Shown here: positions 39,799 through 50,117 of the stretch, piece after piece
How the letters are laid out: each line of letters opens with the position of its first letter
Numbering within the stretch: the stretch's first letter is position 1
Assembly: GCA_949318235.1 (NCBI GenBank)
Contig: OX439130.1
Span: forward strand, 36,342,085-36,406,084
Direction: 5' to 3'
Source: Ecdyonurus torrentis
Lineage: Eukaryota; Arthropoda; Insecta; Ephemeroptera; Heptageniidae
DNA: 64,000 bases
Notes under the pieces: generated by a model
Seen by the model: the letters and a program-made list of their open reading frames with translations, nothing else
The model's database searches: none
What the model was told of the DNA's origin: nothing
Made by a program: the position numbers and the translations under genes

Positions 39799-41230
39799 AA
39801 TATAAAAACATAAACCTGTACTTTTTTTCTCTCAGGTGCCAAGCTTAGCAATCCAGCAAGGTCTCAAATGGTCAGTTCAGTGGTCATTAAGAATTCCACC
39901 CTCTGCCACTCAGATTGTACCTATTGGAGTAGCTGCAATTTTGCTTTGCAGAACCAAAATTTTGTTCTTTGTAAGTATTGGATTTATTTCTACTATGAAA
40001 GAAACAATAGGATAGAAATAGTACGAGAGAAACTAGAGCACTTTGTATTGAAAAGTAATGCAGAGCGAAATTCTCTAATTTTGATAGAATAATGGGAATG
40101 GGATTCAAATTAATTCACTAGTATTGTTACTAGGACGTTTTTTAATGAAAGAAATTAAAAGGATGGGTTTTCTGTGCAAAAATTAGCCATACGTACCACA
40201 AATATCGTCACAACCCAACTCTCGCGATCTGGCTGGCGTCCAGCCAGATCGCGAGAGTTGGGTTGTGACGATATTTGTGGTACGTATGGCTAATTTTTGC
40301 ACAGAAAACCCATCCTTTTAATTTCTTTCATTAAAAAACGTCCTAGTAACAATACTAGTGAATTAATTTGAATCCCATTCCCATTATTCTATCAAAATTA
40401 GAGAATTTCGCTCTGCATTACTTTTCAATACAAAGTGCTCTAGTTTCTCTCGTACTATTTCTATCCTATTGATTAGTAGCATTAACCGCGATGGTTTTTT
40501 CATATATTTCTATGAAAGAAACAGCTAAATAATTTTATAGAAAATGTTATTAAAGTTGATTTTGTTTTTTTTTAGTTGAATATCACACGTATTGGGGTGC
40601 AATACCCTCCTGGAGTAGAGCCTCCCTCCCTGGTACTTCCCCTGGTGTATGACATTCACTCCAATCTCACACAGTTGGCAGAGAAACGAGACTCTGGTCC
40701 TGCACCAGCCACCACTGCTGCTAACTTGCAGCTCAAGAGGTAAGCTTGAGATTTCAGTAAAAATCTTACCACCTTAAATCCTACAAATAATGTTACCAAG
40801 ATCTTGTAAACTGAAATTTGTATAGATAAAATTTGAAATTCATGTTCCAACAACTCAAGTTTTCTCTGTAATACTGATTTTTTTTTTTTCTCGCTCCTAT
40901 AATGAAGTTTACTGTTGCAGATTCTCAGAATATAATGCTAACCCAGAGCAGTGCTCTCTGTTCCCTGCTGTACGTGATTTGCTGGCAAATCTCACTCTTC
41001 CTTCAGAACCTCCCTCTATGATGGCTCCAGTACCTAATGTCAATATGGCTGGGCAGGTAAGATCATTGATTTAGTCGTAATAAAAGAATTAATTACTAAA
41101 GCCCAACAAATGTTTAATCACATGAAGTCTACTATATGCATATCATTGTTGTTCTGCTTTATTGGCCGACGTTGACGTGATATTATTATTATTATTATTA
41201 TTTGCTGCAAATGACCTGAATTGGAAAAAT

Positions 41231-41265
<35 letters not shown>

Positions 41266-41792
41266 AGTAAAGTGGACATTGGTCAATATTGTGGAACAAC
41301 AGCGATATTCAGTTTATTAATGATTTAGAGATGTCAAGCAGATAAAAATGTAGCCTCTTTCATAAAAAATCAAATTCTATTGGCATATGGAAATAACATG
41401 TATTTAAATGGAGTTTTGCATCAACTGAAACCTCCATCTGATTGCATTGTATGCCATAAGCATATAGAAATAAATTTTTTTATGAAAGAGACTCTACCAC
41501 TCCTCATCCACACATAAATTTTAAATTTTGAAATCATTTGTCTTCTACGTATTGGATGTGTGAATCTATACCAAATTCTATAACCATGTTATTTTTACAG
41601 GTGGTTGGCTCTCCTGCTACAATGGCAATGCCTTCTCCACTGCCACAGCTTCACCACTCTCCTCTCACTCCAGGCATGAACCCTGGAGTGCAGCCCCCTG
41701 GCCCCCCACAACAACACCCTGCCTATGCCTCAGGCCCAACTGTACAACAAGGCTCTCCCATGCTCAATCCTCATGGCATGATGCCTCAGTAA
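27839..41792 (+). CDS. MED14: Mediator complex subunit 14
   Basis: 25 coding exons with consistent phases: 27839-27987, 28314-28446, 28504-28803, 29153-29285, 29485-29725, 30272-30552, 30909-31113, 31444-31603, 31924-32128, 32182-32345, 32479-32719, 33503-33646, 34333-34643, 34780-34974, 35200-35434, 35738-35850, 35942-36230, 36624-36827, 37130-37356, 37985-38143, 38879-39013, 39836-39970, 40576-40739, 40921-41056, 41601-41792. The product is 1616 residues. The N-terminus ([40 protein letters not shown]) is unmistakable MED14, the scaffold linking Mediator head, middle and tail in RNA polymerase II transcription. Residues of exons 15-18 form a long Pro/Ser/Gly-rich disordered linker, as in animal orthologues; the folded tail module resumes in exon 19 and a Pro/Gln/Met-rich end follows. 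It is longer than the roughly 1450-residue human protein, mainly in the linker. Introns carry many repeats. Confidence 0.96.
28850..28968. mobile_element. Tc1/mariner-type MITE in MED14 intron 3
   Basis: Ends CAGCTCTGGACAAAAGTTT and AAACTTTTGTCCAAAGATG, flanked by TA at 28848-28849 and 28969-28970. The TA-CAG..GGACAAAAG terminus is typical of Tc1-like elements. 119 bp, no ORF. Confidence 0.75.
29772..30061. mobile_element. Palindromic MITE (family M1) in MED14 intron 5
   Basis: Ends AAATTTGAAAGAAAAGGAT and its near-complement TCTCTTTCAAATTT, with internal symmetry (AGAGAGTCCCATAGT near 29824, ACTATGGGACTCTCT near 29996). Related ends are at 28-116 and 41905-42019. Confidence 0.7.
32922..33030. 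mobile_element. Palindromic MITE (family M6)
   Basis: Arms AATTAATAAAACTCAAAGATTC and the mirrored right end meet at GGGACTATACC. The left arm also resembles sequence at 56382-56436 in LSM4. It lies in MED14 intron 11. Confidence 0.65.
33140..33329. mobile_element. PIF/Harbinger-like MITE
   Basis: Ends AGTATTATTCACATGACGC and GCATCATGTGAATAATACT flanked by TTA at 33137-33139 and 33330-33332. A 3-bp TTA duplication is typical of PIF/Harbinger. Inner arms (GGAACAATGTAAACAAATG) also mirror each other. 190 bp, MED14 intron 11. Confidence 0.75.
33821..33963. mobile_element. Palindromic MITE (family M2), copy 2
   Basis: 143 bp with ends AAGGAACAAC and GTTGTTCCTT and TA on both sides. Inner arms contain CACATCCGCTTCCGTTT and its mirror. 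Related to 6162-6307. It lies in MED14 intron 12. Confidence 0.78.
34251..34291. repeat. Poly(A) run in MED14 intron 12
   Basis: About 40 consecutive A residues roughly 40 bp before the exon 13 acceptor region. The length is likely to be uncertain in the assembly. Confidence 0.9.
36925..37016. mobile_element. Short MITE in MED14 intron 18
   Basis: Ends ACTGGTTGCATTCAAAGGGC and GCCCTTTGGCCGCAACCAGT form an imperfect inverted repeat about 92 bp overall. No ORF. Confidence 0.5.
37447..37479. repeat. Poly(T) run in MED14 intron 19
   Basis: A run of about 30 T residues, one of several long homopolymers in this genome region. Confidence 0.9.
38322..38445. repeat. MITE family M7, partial copy
   Basis: Shares CATTTGACCTTGAAAA and GCAAATGACCTGAAATGG with the complete element at 52642-52798. 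A shorter copy is at about 41200-41285. MED14 intron 20. Confidence 0.55.
39426..39625 (-). mobile_element. Candidate Penelope-like element fragment with hammerhead-like core
   Basis: On the minus strand the order is a TATA box (TATAAAAG near 39582), then about 90 bp, then CTGATGAG, a short GC-containing hairpin, GCGAAACGTTTG and AACTATTGAGTTA. CUGAUGA..GAAA is the hammerhead ribozyme core, and such motifs are known from the terminal repeats of Penelope-like retroelements. Stem II can form (GCUU with AGGC). Stem I does not pair cleanly, so the ribozyme may be degenerate. MED14 intron 21. Confidence 0.45.
39741..39792. repeat. (AT)n microsatellite in MED14 intron 21
   Basis: About 50 bp of AT repeats ending some 40 bp before the exon 22 acceptor. 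Confidence 0.9.
40005..40471. repeat. 467-bp near-perfect palindrome
   Basis: Two 232-bp arms are exact reverse complements wherever I compared them, separated by the three bases CGT at 40237-40239. The outer ends read CAATAGGATAG and CTATCCTATTG; the first outward mismatch is at 40004/40472. It begins 34 bp after MED14 exon 22. No ORF. It could be a young foldback MITE, a source of double-stranded RNA, or an assembly artefact. Confidence 0.9.
41200..41285. repeat. MITE family M7, second partial copy with poly(T)
   Basis: TTTGCTGCAAATGACCTGAA and a following long T run resemble 38350-38445. MED14 intron 24. Confidence 0.5.
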
Positions 41793-43052
41793 ATATTAAG
41801 AACTGTTTTTCTATGTTAATACACCTGATTTCTTAGTTGCATTATCATGTTACATTTAAACAAAGAGATATTAAGGAAAATAAATCATCGAGGTTAGGTA
41901 TGATACATTTGAAAGAAAAGGATAGGAAAAAACCATTAAGGTCCTTACAATACTGTAATAAAAGACGAGGCTCTTGCCGTTTTTTTTTTTTCCCCCCTAA
42001 TGCTTTTCTTTCAAATTTATCTTAAATTTAAACAAGCTATTATTAAAGAACAATGAGAAGTATGTAAATACTTTTACTTCTTCAATGGCATCATGCAAAT
42101 AGTTATCTTAAGTTTATAAATAACATACTTGATCAGGTTAATATAAATATTTAAATCAACAATAAAAAAATAAATTAATTATTCTAATTTTTTTTTTATA
42201 GTAGAATTTACGTTAAAGTATATACAAAAATGTTCTTTAATTTTTATGTCAAACGTTGGTTCAAAATATCCACATTTACACACCCTCCAAAACATTTTAC
42301 ATGTGTAAGTGAGAGTTAAAATAAAGTCTTGCCAATGACTTGCATACTATATCAAAGTATCTTGAATTTAATAGTATTATTTTCAATCCAAATATTATAT
42401 CTTGATTAAAAAAAAAAAAAAAAAAAAGTCTCAGAAACATGTAAATATTACTAATGAAGTTTGTTGTTGCGCTTTTACCGTGTCTGTGTAATGATATCAT
42501 TGTGACATAAAACAAAGATTTATACATCACGCAGCTATTTAGTTTGTATGTAATAACGTTATTTTAAGCACAAGAGACTGCAAAGTCTGGGTTGATTGTA
42601 CAATGTAATGTGCAACTGTAAAAATATGATAATATATGTTATTAAAATAAATAAAATATGTATACCAAAATCTGTTGATAATTTCTAACGCATAAATAGG
42701 AAAAATTGCATCTGTGATGTAAAAAACAAACAGAAAGTTGGTGCTTCATTTCTCCACACTATATTTCTGCAAGTTAACAGCAAATAAAAAGTAGTAATTT
42801 TTTTTATGACATTTTTATTATTATTTTACACATTTGTAATAAATGTTATACTTTACAAAACAAGTGCTAATAAACTTAAATCATTTTTAATTATAACAAT
42901 TTTAAATTGTTAAATATTTGTTAATAAAAGTAATGCTAAATATGAACTATATTACATAAACCAGATTTATGCTATACAATTTTTAAATGTATAATGTTGA
43001 ATGAAAATAAGCGTTTTCAGTTAAATATCAAAACAAGGATAATTTTTGTTAC

Positions 43053-43086
<34 letters not shown>

Positions 43087-43696
43087 TAAGTATTGATTCT
43101 TTCCTGTAAATTATACTATCATTCCTACGATTTATCTAAATAAAACTAAATTATCATTCAACAAGTTTGCTACGGAGCCATTAGGAAAAAAACACATTAT
43201 ATTTAAAAAGAGTAAAAGTAAAGAAGAAAATAATAATTAAAAAATACACTTAAATGTCAAGAATTTGAACATACATAAGTTGTTGTTTTCTTGTATTCGC
43301 CCTGCCCCCCTCCACATTTATAAAACCCAAAGAAAACAACAACAAAGAGATCAAATTACATACTAAAAATAAAAATGATTAATTTAAAGGAATTTTAAAT
43401 TAACAATATAACTTTTTTATGTAATTTTATCTGAGTAAATAGGGAAAAGAAATGTATAATCATAACAAGGTTTCCATATTCTTTCCTTTGGTAACACCTT
43501 ACGATGAGACATAGATGTATTAATAACTACAGAAATATTATTTTATGACCATTTGTACTTGCAGAGAGAACACAAATTTGCAAAAATCTATTAATACTTC
43601 TAAACATTTCTTTGTGTTATTTTAAATGCATTTAATTGAAAGTTTATTTGTTAGTCAAAAATATAAAATAACAGCACTTTTGGTTCATATAATGTG
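41793..43696. other. Gap between convergent MED14 and CEP89-like genes
   Basis: Holds the MED14 3' UTR with a MITE (41905-42019) and several AATAAA signals, the best cluster at 42646-42660, then the CEP89-like 3' UTR. Poly(A)/poly(T) runs lie at about 42408-42428 and 43053-43083. No gene is supported. Confidence 0.6.
41905..42019. mobile_element. MITE family M1 copy in MED14 3' UTR
   Basis: Ends ACATTTGAAAGAAAAGGAT and TTTCTTTCAAATTT match the family at 29772-30061; this copy is only about 115 bp. It would be part of the MED14 transcript if the distal poly(A) sites are used. Confidence 0.65.
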
Positions 43697-44015
43697 TTAT
43701 TTTGGTGAATTTTTACTACGATGGGTTTCTGGTAGTGAATTTGGTTGTCCAACATTTCTCTCTGCATTAGTAAGGCTTTCAAACCCTGCAGCTCTCCATG
43801 CCATCTCCAGCTGATCACATGTTGAGCTGTGAAACACATGCAACCAAGTTAATACATATTTCCAGTATAATTTCTTGTCAGAGTTTGTCATGTTACTTAG
43901 TGAGTAAGTAGTGAAGTCAATTAAAATCAGTAACAATGAACTAATAAGATTTCTTTCTTCATTTAAAACAAACAATGCATAGACCATTATCCATTTTAAA
44001 TAATGTAACACTATT

Positions 44016-44053
<38 letters not shown>

Positions 44054-47000
44054 TTTAAGTATAGTCATACACTATTCTGGCTCCATTATATCTCGCCTTT
44101 TGCTTACAATACACAAGCAAAACAAATAAATTTACTTAATCAGCAAAAATGTAGAACCACATAGGAACAGGCTAATTCAACTTTTAATTGTTCTCTTTAA
44201 TTTTCCTTGCCTCAGTGTCAAAAGCATTATTTGACTCCCCCCCCCCCCCCCTCCCCAATGTAAACACATTAATGTAACTTGAAGTGAAGCTCAGTGTCAA
44301 AAGCATAATATTGTATTTTTAAGTAAACTCATTTAACAGGTACAGTCGGGGTCACAAAAAATATGTATATGATTAATTATTACTTACTTGCGCTCATTCT
44401 GTAGCAGTTTAATAGCCTGATCCTTGTGTCTGAGCAAAGCCCGCAGCCTCACAACCTCGCGTTGGTGATCCCCCTTCATCCTCTCCACTCCACTCTCCTG
44501 TGCTCTTAACTGACGCTCTATTTCTGGCAGCTCTTTCTGCACCGACTGCACACCATATTAAGGATAATAACAAATACAATAGGCTAATGTATGTAAATTG
44601 CATAGTTTTCAGTAGTAGTTTGCATAGTTTGTTAGGCATGTGGCTATTTTTATTTCAGTGAAATTACTAATTTTATTTTGTATTAAATGTTGTAAAATAT
44701 GACTTAAACAGAATTTTGACTTGTATTGCAAATACTTCATTGCTAAGATGATAATTTTAATCAATTTATTTAATGGAGACTTACTTTGAGACTTGAGCGC
44801 AGAACGGAGAGGCGTCGATTTGTACCTTGGTGAGCCTGCAGTTGTTGAAGCAGAACCTCCTGATCTGCGGTGAGCCTCTCTGCCACCACCATCAGCTGGC
44901 GAAGTTCCCGGACTGACGAGTCTCTGGAGCTCTCTGCATTGACAAGGCGTGCCTGCATTTGTTCACTGCGAGCTTCCGAGCGTCTGATACCAATGACCAA
45001 CACCACCACCACAACAACATAGGACAAGTAACCCCATCAGCATGCGTCCATCATAACCAATCTTACATTTTAGCAAACAAGCAATTAGCATTAATGACAA
45101 CTTTATCGCTTTGTAAAGCAAAATTTGAAAATAAATCAGAAATCTAAAATTTATTTATATTTCTGATACCACACACCTTAAATTTTAACTGTGAAATTAA
45201 AACTTGATTATAATTAGTTTTTTGTTTCAATTGCAGTGCATCTCATACCTGAGCAATTTTTCTTGGGCTTTAACCCTTGCCTCACTTTGGGCACACTCCG
45301 TGGAGAGATTGCGTATCTCTGCCTCAGCAGCCACTTTCTCTATTAGCAGTGCTTTGTTACGTTCCTCTAGTACACGGCGATCTTCTTTGTAGCTTGCTTT
45401 CAACTGCTCCAGTAACCTGAGACACCAAAATCACAATTAAGACTTCTACTTCATTGAAAATAGCATATTATATTATCTGCATTTAAAAATATTTTTACCA
45501 TCAGTTCTATTAATAGTTAAAACTTACTGCCTGCAGTCTTCAATAGCATCATTGTGATGTTTGGCAGGAATGCGATTTTCAAGCTCAATCTTAGCCTCTG
45601 CAAGCTGATTTTCCAGTATTCCATACTCACGAGCAATTGCCTTCAACTCAGCTTGCTTCCGAGCAAGCAGAACTTCTTGTTCCTCAACACGAGCTTCTGT
45701 AAAATAATATAATGTGAAAATAATAATAATAATAAATAAACCCCGCCAGCCACAAACAAGATAACTTACTGTTTTTTGCATATTCATCTGAGAGCTCCTC
45801 ATTTTTTGCTTTCTCTATCTCCAGTTTATCCAGTAGAATTACATTTTCAGAGTGCAGTGTATCCACATCATGTTGCAACATTGAGCTTTCTTCACGAGCT
45901 TCAGATTCCTGCTCATTGTTTATAATTATTATTATTATAATTTACTATTAAATCAGTTTTTATATATTTAGCACTTTACTTTGCAGAATAAATTACTGCA
46001 TTTTTTTGAATTATCACCCAAGTGCAGCACAAATTTGAATTGAGACAATTACCTTATTTAGAATTTCATCAAGGGTTTCATGCAGACGTTCATTCTCAGA
46101 TATAACTTCACGCAGCTCAGCTCCCAGCTCCTGTAGCTTATGCTCAAATGTCTCAATCAGGTGGGATTTCTCAAGTAAAGCCTCGTCATATGCATTCAAG
46201 AGAGGAGCCAAGGTGGCAGGGTCTGCACGACACCATGCAGGAGCAGGGTTCTCCGTGGACACTATGCATGCCAAAGTTTTTTTCACCATATTTTCTCAAA
46301 ATATAGTTATAATAATGTGCAATATGTTACCTCTGTTAGAAGATCTTGATCTCTCAGTCTGCTGCAGTCGTGTCTCATATCTGCCCAATTCTACGTTAAG
46401 ACGCCACACTAAGTTTTCCAGCAATTCTCGATCAAGCAACAAGCTCTCCACAGTCTCACCTCCTTTAAACAGTAAAATATATTATACATACAAAAAGTAT
46501 TATTATCATTATGCTCATTTAAAAGTTGATAGTTAAAAAGATTCGATACAAAATACATTTTTCTTCTATATATTATAATATAGGAATATATACTATAGGC
46601 TATTTATACTGTAGTTTATTTTCCCCTATAATCCCATTTTTTTTTTTGCACAAGTCTTTTATTTGTTATTATATTACTAGGACATTCTTGTAATTGTATA
46701 CACATTTTTTGTGTATGCCAAATATTACTTTTTATGGCATATAAAATATTAAAACTTAAAAGGTGAAATCACTTTTTTTTTTAACTTTGTGCAGTTGAAT
46801 TATTCCCATTTAAAAGAATTTAATGCTATTAATTAAATTTGCTGCACAAAGGTAAAATGAATAATGTGAATGCACCATGTAATAGCCTTTGGATCAATAA
46901 GTTCATCCACTTTTACTAACAATCAATAAACTATACATACATATTACGTATTACCTGGATTATATCGTATTGGTGGTCTACGAGGTTCAGCCTCTTCGAC

Positions 47001-49222
47001 CCCTCGACCTCCTGCACCTCCAAGAAGACCTGTAGATTGCTGATGGCGTAAAACCTGATTTTCCTTACACAGTCGTTCGTTCTGAATAGTCAACTGTGCA
47101 AGCTCTGCGAGGTGAGATACTGCTTTGTAGCGTCTCATACCACTACATCCACCGACTTCGTCCTGAGATGAATAACGAACAGTGGGCACTGGAGGCTGGC
47201 GATGAACTGGAGCAAGGCTGTCCGACTCAACATCAATCACTTCAGATTCAGTGCTTTTCGGTATCTCTCCCAAACTCTTAGATTTTCCACCCTACATTTT
47301 TGAAAAAGAAAATAATAATTATTAATATCAAGAAACTTTTTATCACATACACCGCGTGTGTGCATACATAAAATGTATGTATGGTAGATATGCCACTTTT
47401 CGGCCACTTCCACTTTTCGGCCACTTTGAACTTTGAAAGCCTATAATAAAAAATCTAAATGGACCAGGGACAAATTTTTTGTATACTTAGCTCCAGAAAA
47501 CCTTAGCCAGTACTGTGTTAGAAATTGAAATGCTTAGCCTCATAGGAATTTTTTTTATTAAATTATTAACTCGGCGAGAACTTAAAAATTGCAAAAATTT
47601 ACGCTTCTTCTAATGTTATGCAAAAACATCATATCAGTACTTCAGGAAAATAAGGGTCTAGTTACAAATTCTTGACAGCCATCTCAAACCCACTGAATCT
47701 ATAGTATCTCAGCTAAGTATTAACCACCATAAATCTTAAGTTGGCCTTAGCCAATTTTTTTAAGACTGAATATAAAAGTGGCCGAAAAGTGGACATGATG
47801 CTTCGTACCGGTGTCACTTTTCGGCCACCTAATTTGCTAAGTTCGATATTTTTTCCTGGCAAAACTGTAGATTTGAAATCAAGTTTGATCACCTGAACTT
47901 GCTCTGGGGACAACATATTTTTAGTAAAAAATAAGAAAACAGTTCTGAGAACCATAAGTCGTTGCCAAAGACGGTCCAAAAATCCCCAACCCATCATTCG
48001 TTATTAAGTGAAAATTGCAACTTTTTTTTTTCTTCAAAGGGTGAAAAAAATACGCAATTTTTTTAATGTACAGAAATGTTCCTCATACACTGTAGAATTC
48101 AAATATTAAAACCCCCAAAGTCATGATTTTTATTTTTATTATAAAACTTCAAAAAAAGTACGCCTAAGCCCGGGCGTCGAGTGCCATTTTAAGGGTCGAT
48201 TTTATTGCAACTCAGATTTGTGGGAACAGTTTTATTATTTTTATTTCATAAAATGTTGTATTGAGAGTGACATCATGCTATCAAACATGCCCCTAAATAA
48301 ACAGCTACAGCAGTAAAAAATTTCAAAAGTAGCCACGCGTGGCCGTTAGGTTTGTGTTTAGCAAATTTAAAGCACTATAGCGACCAAAATAATTGCAACA
48401 TGCTAATTTTTTCCTAACATACACAACAAATGAATTCATTTTAATGATTTGACAAACAAACAAAAAATTAATCGTGCGCAAACATGCTAGAAAACAGCTT
48501 GCGAATGTGCGTTCCTAACGTAAAGTGGCCGAAAAGTCAAATTTCAGTGGCCGGAAAGTAGCATAAGTGGCCGAAAACTGAGCATTTACAAAATCGAACT
48601 TTAAACTGTCCTCGTAATTAATTGAATGTTAAAACCGACGATTTTTTTATATGATTATGTTAGTAAGGTATTACTTTTAACCAGCTGAATGGATGATTTG
48701 AACAAAAATATATTATTTGGTTGTAAATAGGGTGATAATATCAAACAAGATCCTTAAGTGGCCGAAAAGTGGCATGTCTACCATACATATATTTGCATAT
48801 AAATTACATTTTACATTACACATAGGTATGTATATATGTATGTACAAATAGTGATATCATAAATAAACTCGATCAAATAACAAACCTTTCGATGTGGCTT
48901 TACAGGCTGTTCAGAATCCATTATCTCTACTGATAGCGACGATCCGCTTGAAGTTGAATTGAAACCAGAGTCCACTCTTTGTTTCCTGGACTTCGACTTG
49001 GGAGAAAAAAGCTTCTTTACTTTTGTCTGAAATGTGTATTACTTGCATGCAACTTACTCAATCTTATAGGAACATCATTGTTAACGTAATAATGAGTGAA
49101 AAACTTGATCTAAATTCTAAAATAAGTTTCTTTTGAAAGCACGCGGTTGCCAACATTCAGATTTTATAAACAACCTTTTTCCTTACCAAAAAATCAATAT
49201 TTTTATTCCCACGCTGGCTCAT
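43697..49222 (-). CDS. CEP89: CEP89-like centrosomal coiled-coil protein
   Basis: Eleven coding exons on the minus strand join with consistent phases: 49187-49222, 48886-49026, 46955-47291, 46331-46459, 46053-46261, 45770-45908, 45528-45696, 45249-45416, 44785-44983, 44388-44545, 43697-43826. The product is 604 residues. The first 120 are basic and Ser-rich (KKLFSPKSKSRKQRV); the remainder is almost entirely coiled coil. The block LLNAYDEALLEKSHLIETFE and the C-terminal RALLRHKDQAIKLLQNER resemble CEP89 (CCDC123), a distal-appendage protein of the mother centriole needed for cilium assembly. It is shorter than the 783-residue human protein. The start ATG at 49222 gives MSQRGNKNIDFL and splices in phase to a good acceptor. 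Intron 2 holds a 1.4-kb transposon. Assignment to CEP89 rests on remembered similarity; another centrosomal coiled-coil family is possible. Confidence 0.75.
44024..44051. repeat. Poly(A) run
   Basis: A run of about 30 A residues in the last CEP89-like intron; a C-run follows at about 44238-44251. Confidence 0.85.
46761..46876. mobile_element. Palindromic MITE (family M5), copy 2
   Basis: Shares TTCCCATTTAAAA and TTTGCTGC..AA blocks and the terminal GTGAATGCACC with 27105-27240. It lies in CEP89-like intron 3. Confidence 0.55.
47382..48783. mobile_element. 1.4-kb DNA element with a repeated 16-mer motif
   Basis: Termini TGGTAGATATGCCAC and GTGGCATGTCTACCA are inverted and flanked by TA (47380-47381, 48784-48785). 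Inside and at the ends are about eight copies of CCACTTTTCGGCCACTT or its complement, near 47393, 47410, 47776, 47815, 48522, 48545, 48564 and 48755. No transposase ORF is visible. It sits in CEP89-like intron 2. Confidence 0.8.
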
Positions 49223-49592
49223 AACGTAAAACAAAGATCCGCTTCTAGTAATCTGCGTAGTTCAAGTGTTTTTGTCACTTCTGCTGATATTTTTCCTGTA
49301 TTTTTCTATCATAAAATACGTTTTCCGTCTGCATTAGAGCAAATTTGTCACTGAATATGGAGTCCGATGGAGGCAAAAACATGTTTGAACGTGGTGCTCC
49401 GATATGCATTCCAAAGGCCTACGTAACAAGTATTGACAAGTAATACTTGCCAGATTTCCCGCCCCACTTACTTTAAAAAAAGTCTTTACGTAAGCTCTGT
49501 GACCTTGATATTGCCATCTGACAAATCATAACATTAGATAGGCGTGTCCGTATGTTTTTAACGAAATGACAATATTTGAGAATTATTAAATA
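49223..49592. promoter_or_regulatory. Probable bidirectional promoter (CEP89-like / VHL)
   Basis: Start codons of the divergent genes are 370 bp apart, so both 5' UTRs and core promoters must fall here. No clear TATA box was seen. Shared control is inferred from the spacing only. Confidence 0.5.
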
Positions 49593-50117
49593 ATGGAAGG
49601 TTTTAATAATGATTTAAGTACTTTTAAATCCATGGAAGGTTCTAAAAAATCATATCTAACATTTCTCAATAGAGCACAAAGAACTGTAGATGTTGTATGG
49701 ATAAATTATCAAGGTAACCCCGTTCTTTATAAAACTTTACTTCCAGGGGAACGTTTTGATGCCAATACTTTTGTTACCCATCCATGGGTGTTTAAAGACA
49801 ATATTACAAGAGATGCACTTGTAGTTGATAGCAATGAAGTGTATATGCCGTCTGAGTGGAATGGAGAAATCGATAGAATAGTTCGTAGAGAAAACCAAGT
49901 GTATTTTGTGCCTCGGAGAGATGCTGTGAATATTGTATTACCTATGTACAGCTTGTTGTACAGAACAATGCAGACTATAAGAGATTGCTTACATGAAAAT
50001 GTCAAACGTGACTGTCTCAAAGGGTCTTACATGTCAATTAACAACCTTGGATTGCCAGAAACTTTGAGAGCAGATTTGATTCAATATATCAAGAAAAGTT
50101 GTGAACATATGTACTGA
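49593..50117 (+). CDS. VHL: von Hippel-Lindau tumour suppressor homologue
   Basis: A single-exon, 174-residue protein. The beta domain aligns with human VHL by eye: LTFLNRAQRTVDVVWINYQG, then LYKTLLPGERF, THPWVF and DALVVDSNEVYMPS. W36, Y46, H63 and W65 correspond to human W88, Y98, H115 and W117, which shape the hydroxyproline pocket for HIF-alpha; human S111 is Thr59. The alpha domain follows (PMYSLLYRTMQTIRDCL). VHL is the substrate receptor of an elongin BC-Cullin 2 ubiquitin ligase that degrades hydroxylated HIF-alpha. The usual BC-box Cys is Thr125 here. Human VHL has three exons, so the intronless form is either lineage intron loss or retroposition; a position beside the divergent CEP89-like promoter argues for a working locus. 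A poly(A) signal AATAAA is at 50317-50322. Confidence 0.9.
   Translation: MEGFNNDLSTFKSMEGSKKSYLTFLNRAQRTVDVVWINYQGNPVLYKTLLPGERFDANTFVTHPWVFKDNITRDALVVDSNEVYMPSEWNGEIDRIVRRENQVYFVPRRDAVNIVLPMYSLLYRTMQTIRDCLHENVKRDCLKGSYMSINNLGLPETLRADLIQYIKKSCEHMY

Noticed and set aside
49593..50117. VHL as a processed retrocopy
   Set aside because: The frame is intact, no poly(A) tract or flanking duplication was seen at its ends, and it sits in a divergent promoter arrangement.
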